Shown here: one piece after another, positions 62,193 to 64,000 of the stretch
Position numbering within the stretch: position 1 is the stretch's first letter
Layout of the letters: the number at the start of each line of letters is the position of its first letter
DNA from: CAJWKT01 sp964465375
Lineage (GTDB): Bacteria > Pseudomonadota > Gammaproteobacteria > Steroidobacterales > Rariloculaceae
NCBI GenBank assembly: GCA_964465375.1
Contig: CAYXIJ010000002.1
Span: 1-64,000, forward strand
Direction: 5' to 3'
Length of the DNA: 64,000 nucleotides
Notes under the pieces: generated by a model
Seen by the model: only the letters and a program-made list of their open reading frames with translations
The model's database searches: none
Told to the model about the DNA's origin: nothing
Position numbers and translations under genes: made by a program

Positions 62193-63794
62193 TCAAAGTT
62201 CCCTGTGCACTATCTTCCCACCGACAACGGTCAGTACAGAGGAGAGATTAAGAATCTGTTCTTCTGGTACAGCAAGATAATCATCACTTAAGACGACAAG
62301 ATCGGCAAACTTGCCCACCTCGATAGAGCCGAGGACGTCCTCATCATGAGAAAACCAAGCGCTTCCACCCGTATAAAGTCTCAGGGCCTCAAGCCGGGTA
62401 ATTTTTTGGTCAGCGTTGATCGGTTGCCCCAAAATATTCTTGCCAGTAACCATATAGTAAAGCGAATACCAAGGATTCATAGGATGGCCAACCGTACTAT
62501 CAGTGCCTGCACCCACTGGGATGCCGCTGTCGACAATTAGCCGGAATGGTGGTCCAGCTCGGTTAGAGTTGGTGCTATAAAAACGTTGGTTTTGCACCGT
62601 TACACCGGCACCTAAAGCCTTTAAGCGTTCAATGATCTCGGCGTTGATTTCATGTACGTGAGTTAGGGACCAATGCAGACTGGAGATGGGCGCAATGTCG
62701 TTAGCAGCCTCAAATGCCAAAATATGCGCATCGTTTTCTTCCGTGGTTCCCGAGTGCTCCTGCAACAACCATCCTGTGCGCGCCGCTAAGGAAGTTGCGG
62801 CATAAAAAGATGAGCTCATAGAATCATTCACCGTATGTTCTCCAAGCCCGGCCACCCTGAACATGTCGTCTCCGAAACCCATAAATGAATTCCTGACACG
62901 CTGCTCCACATCCGAATCACCAGATCCGTCTCCGACATCCAGATCCCAGCTCATAAACATCAGACGAACCCGGACGGTCATCTCCTGTCGCTTCCACAAT
63001 GCAAGCATGGACTGATAGTCTCTCTCTGAAACCAAGAGCTGAGCCCCAGGACGATTGGTACCTGCGGCGTCGATGACCATGGTAAGACCGAGGCTGTTTA
63101 CATAACGCATCAGGTCGCGCGTGTTCCTCTGACGATCCCGGTCTGTTTGATGGCTCTTTAAGTAATCGTAGGCAGCAATCGCAGCATCACGAGTCTCAAT
63201 CATGCCGTTTTCTCCCACGTCGATGCCCCCGTCTTGCAATAAATGCCGCGCCAAAGTATTTGTCACCGCCGGTCCGTAAGCACGCAAATGAATATAGACA
63301 GGATGATCAGGGGCTGCAGCGTCCAGCTCGGCAAGCGTTGGAAAACGATTTTCTGCAAACTGCACCGGGCTCCAGCCACCGACAGCAGTAATCCACTCCC
63401 CTGCGGGTAGATTGGCAGCTTTCTGCATGAGTGCAGCCTGAAGTCCGGCGATGGAACGAGCTGCTTCGATGGATCTCATATCGTGCCCAGGCCTGAGCCC
63501 TGCTCTTACAAAATGAACATGCGAATCAATCAATCCCGGGATGACCATCCGCCCATTTAAGTCAATAATCTCGGTACCAGGAGGAATCTCGCCTACCTCA
63601 TCACCCACAGCAGTAATGCGTCCACGATCCATCAACACATTACCCATGAGGATATCATCCCCACTCATGGTCAAAATCCTGCCATTGACCAGCAGAAGAC
63701 TTCCCGTCGCCTCTTCCAAGGTTTGCGAAAAACTCTGACAAACCGACCCAATCCAGATGACGAAAAAGAAAACTAAACAAAGTTGCCTCGACAT
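62193..63794 (-). CDS. Exported YtcJ-like amidohydrolase
   Basis: This is a 533-residue protein with a signal peptide (about residues 1-24). It follows the YtcJ/amidase layout: GLIDSHVHFVRAG (HxH), an inserted domain, LQEHSGT, WSLTHVHEIN and GAGTDSTVG, ending GSIEVGKFADLVVLSDD. ATG at 63794 has GGATGG eight bases upstream; two further in-frame ATGs lie at 63800 and 63806. It is the first gene of the four-gene operon at 58.4-63.8 kb. The substrate is unknown. Confidence 0.85.
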   Translation of the reverse strand: MSRQLCLVFFFVIWIGSVCQSFSQTLEEATGSLLLVNGRILTMSGDDILMGNVLMDRGRITAVGDEVGEIPPGTEIIDLNGRMVIPGLIDSHVHFVRAGLRPGHDMRSIEAARSIAGLQAALMQKAANLPAGEWITAVGGWSPVQFAENRFPTLAELDAAAPDHPVYIHLRAYGPAVTNTLARHLLQDGGIDVGENGMIETRDAAIAAYDYLKSHQTDRDRQRNTRDLMRYVNSLGLTMVIDAAGTNRPGAQLLVSERDYQSMLALWKRQEMTVRVRLMFMSWDLDVGDGSGDSDVEQRVRNSFMGFGDDMFRVAGLGEHTVNDSMSSSFYAATSLAARTGWLLQEHSGTTEENDAHILAFEAANDIAPISSLHWSLTHVHEINAEIIERLKALGAGVTVQNQRFYSTNSNRAGPPFRLIVDSGIPVGAGTDSTVGHPMNPWYSLYYMVTGKNILGQPINADQKITRLEALRLYTGGSAWFSHDEDVLGSIEVGKFADLVVLSDDYLAVPEEQILNLSSVLTVVGGKIVHREL

Positions 63795-64000
63795 AAGCAT
63801 TACCATCCGTTAATGACTGTTCGTGTCAATAGTATGCTGATTCTACGATGGCACGAATAACGATACGAGCTTAAGATGGCACTTGGCATTTTTCAGCGTC
63901 GGGGTACCGCGCCATGGCAATCTCAAAATCGACTACAGGAAAAACATTTTTGATCCGGAACACCTTTCAGGGCATTGCTACTCTCACTCTAAATCAACCG

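Noticed and set aside
1..64000. CRISPR arrays, insertion sequences, prophage genes or a replication origin
   Set aside because: No repeat-spacer pattern, transposase, integrase, phage structural gene or dnaA-box cluster was noticed on either strand.

Overview
This window looks like a chromosomal segment of a free-living, probably marine or aquatic gammaproteobacterium of roughly balanced base composition. The core runs in this order: purL, (mltF, tadA), guaA/guaB, xseA, der-bamB-yfgM-hisS-rodZ-rlmN-ndk, isc genes, trmJ, suhB, secF-secD-yajC, tgt, queA. This is the familiar order of Pseudomonas and its relatives. Many envelope-targeted amidohydrolases, metallo-beta-lactamase-fold proteins, DUF6152 proteins and a large TonB-dependent receptor also fit the oligotrophic marine gammaproteobacteria. 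The genus cannot be named from the sequence alone.

Layout. (1) 1-8 kb is an accessory block of exported hydrolases on the minus strand: a DUF6152 protein cut by the window edge, an asparaginase-like protein, an esterase fused to a sugar-dehydrogenase-like propeller, an amidohydrolase, and a polyester-depolymerase-like esterase. It ends in the decayed remains of an MFS transporter. (2) 8-20 kb holds a NYN-domain protein, a flavin monooxygenase, the glyA-nrdR-ribD-ribE run, a histone-deacetylase-like protein, purL, a YycJ-like hydrolase, a DUF1820 protein, crcB and tRNA-Ser(CGA). (3) 20-27 kb holds a cupin protein, a TonB receptor, an SLT lipoprotein, mltF and tadA. (4) 27-29.7 kb is nadA-nadB. 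(5) 29.8-33.6 kb is a visibly AT-rich island of small unusual genes, including two neighbours from families that bind deazaflavin F420. (6) 34-55.6 kb is the conserved housekeeping block. (7) 55.6-58.3 kb holds a decayed lipoprotein gene, a broken tRNA-Leu copy, a PDZ / anti-sigma / ECF-sigma operon, and an intact tRNA-Leu(CAA). (8) 58.4-63.8 kb is a four-gene operon alternating amidohydrolases with MBL-fold proteins, all with export signals.

How the genes work together. The core covers purine synthesis (purL, guaA, guaB), riboflavin and NAD synthesis (ribDE, nadAB), one-carbon metabolism (glyA), translation and RNA modification (hisS, rlmN, trmJ, tgt, queA, tadA), protein export and outer-membrane assembly (secDF-yajC, bamB, yfgM), and Fe-S assembly. 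The Fe-S locus is unusual. It keeps iscS and iscA, carries an IscU-like protein that has lost most of its cluster ligands, and lacks iscR, hscBA and fdx in the usual place. Other points of note are an apparent CTG start on nrdR, a RodZ-like protein without its outer domain, a shared leader and signal peptide on two unrelated hydrolases, and the tRNA-Leu duplication around the sigma-factor operon.
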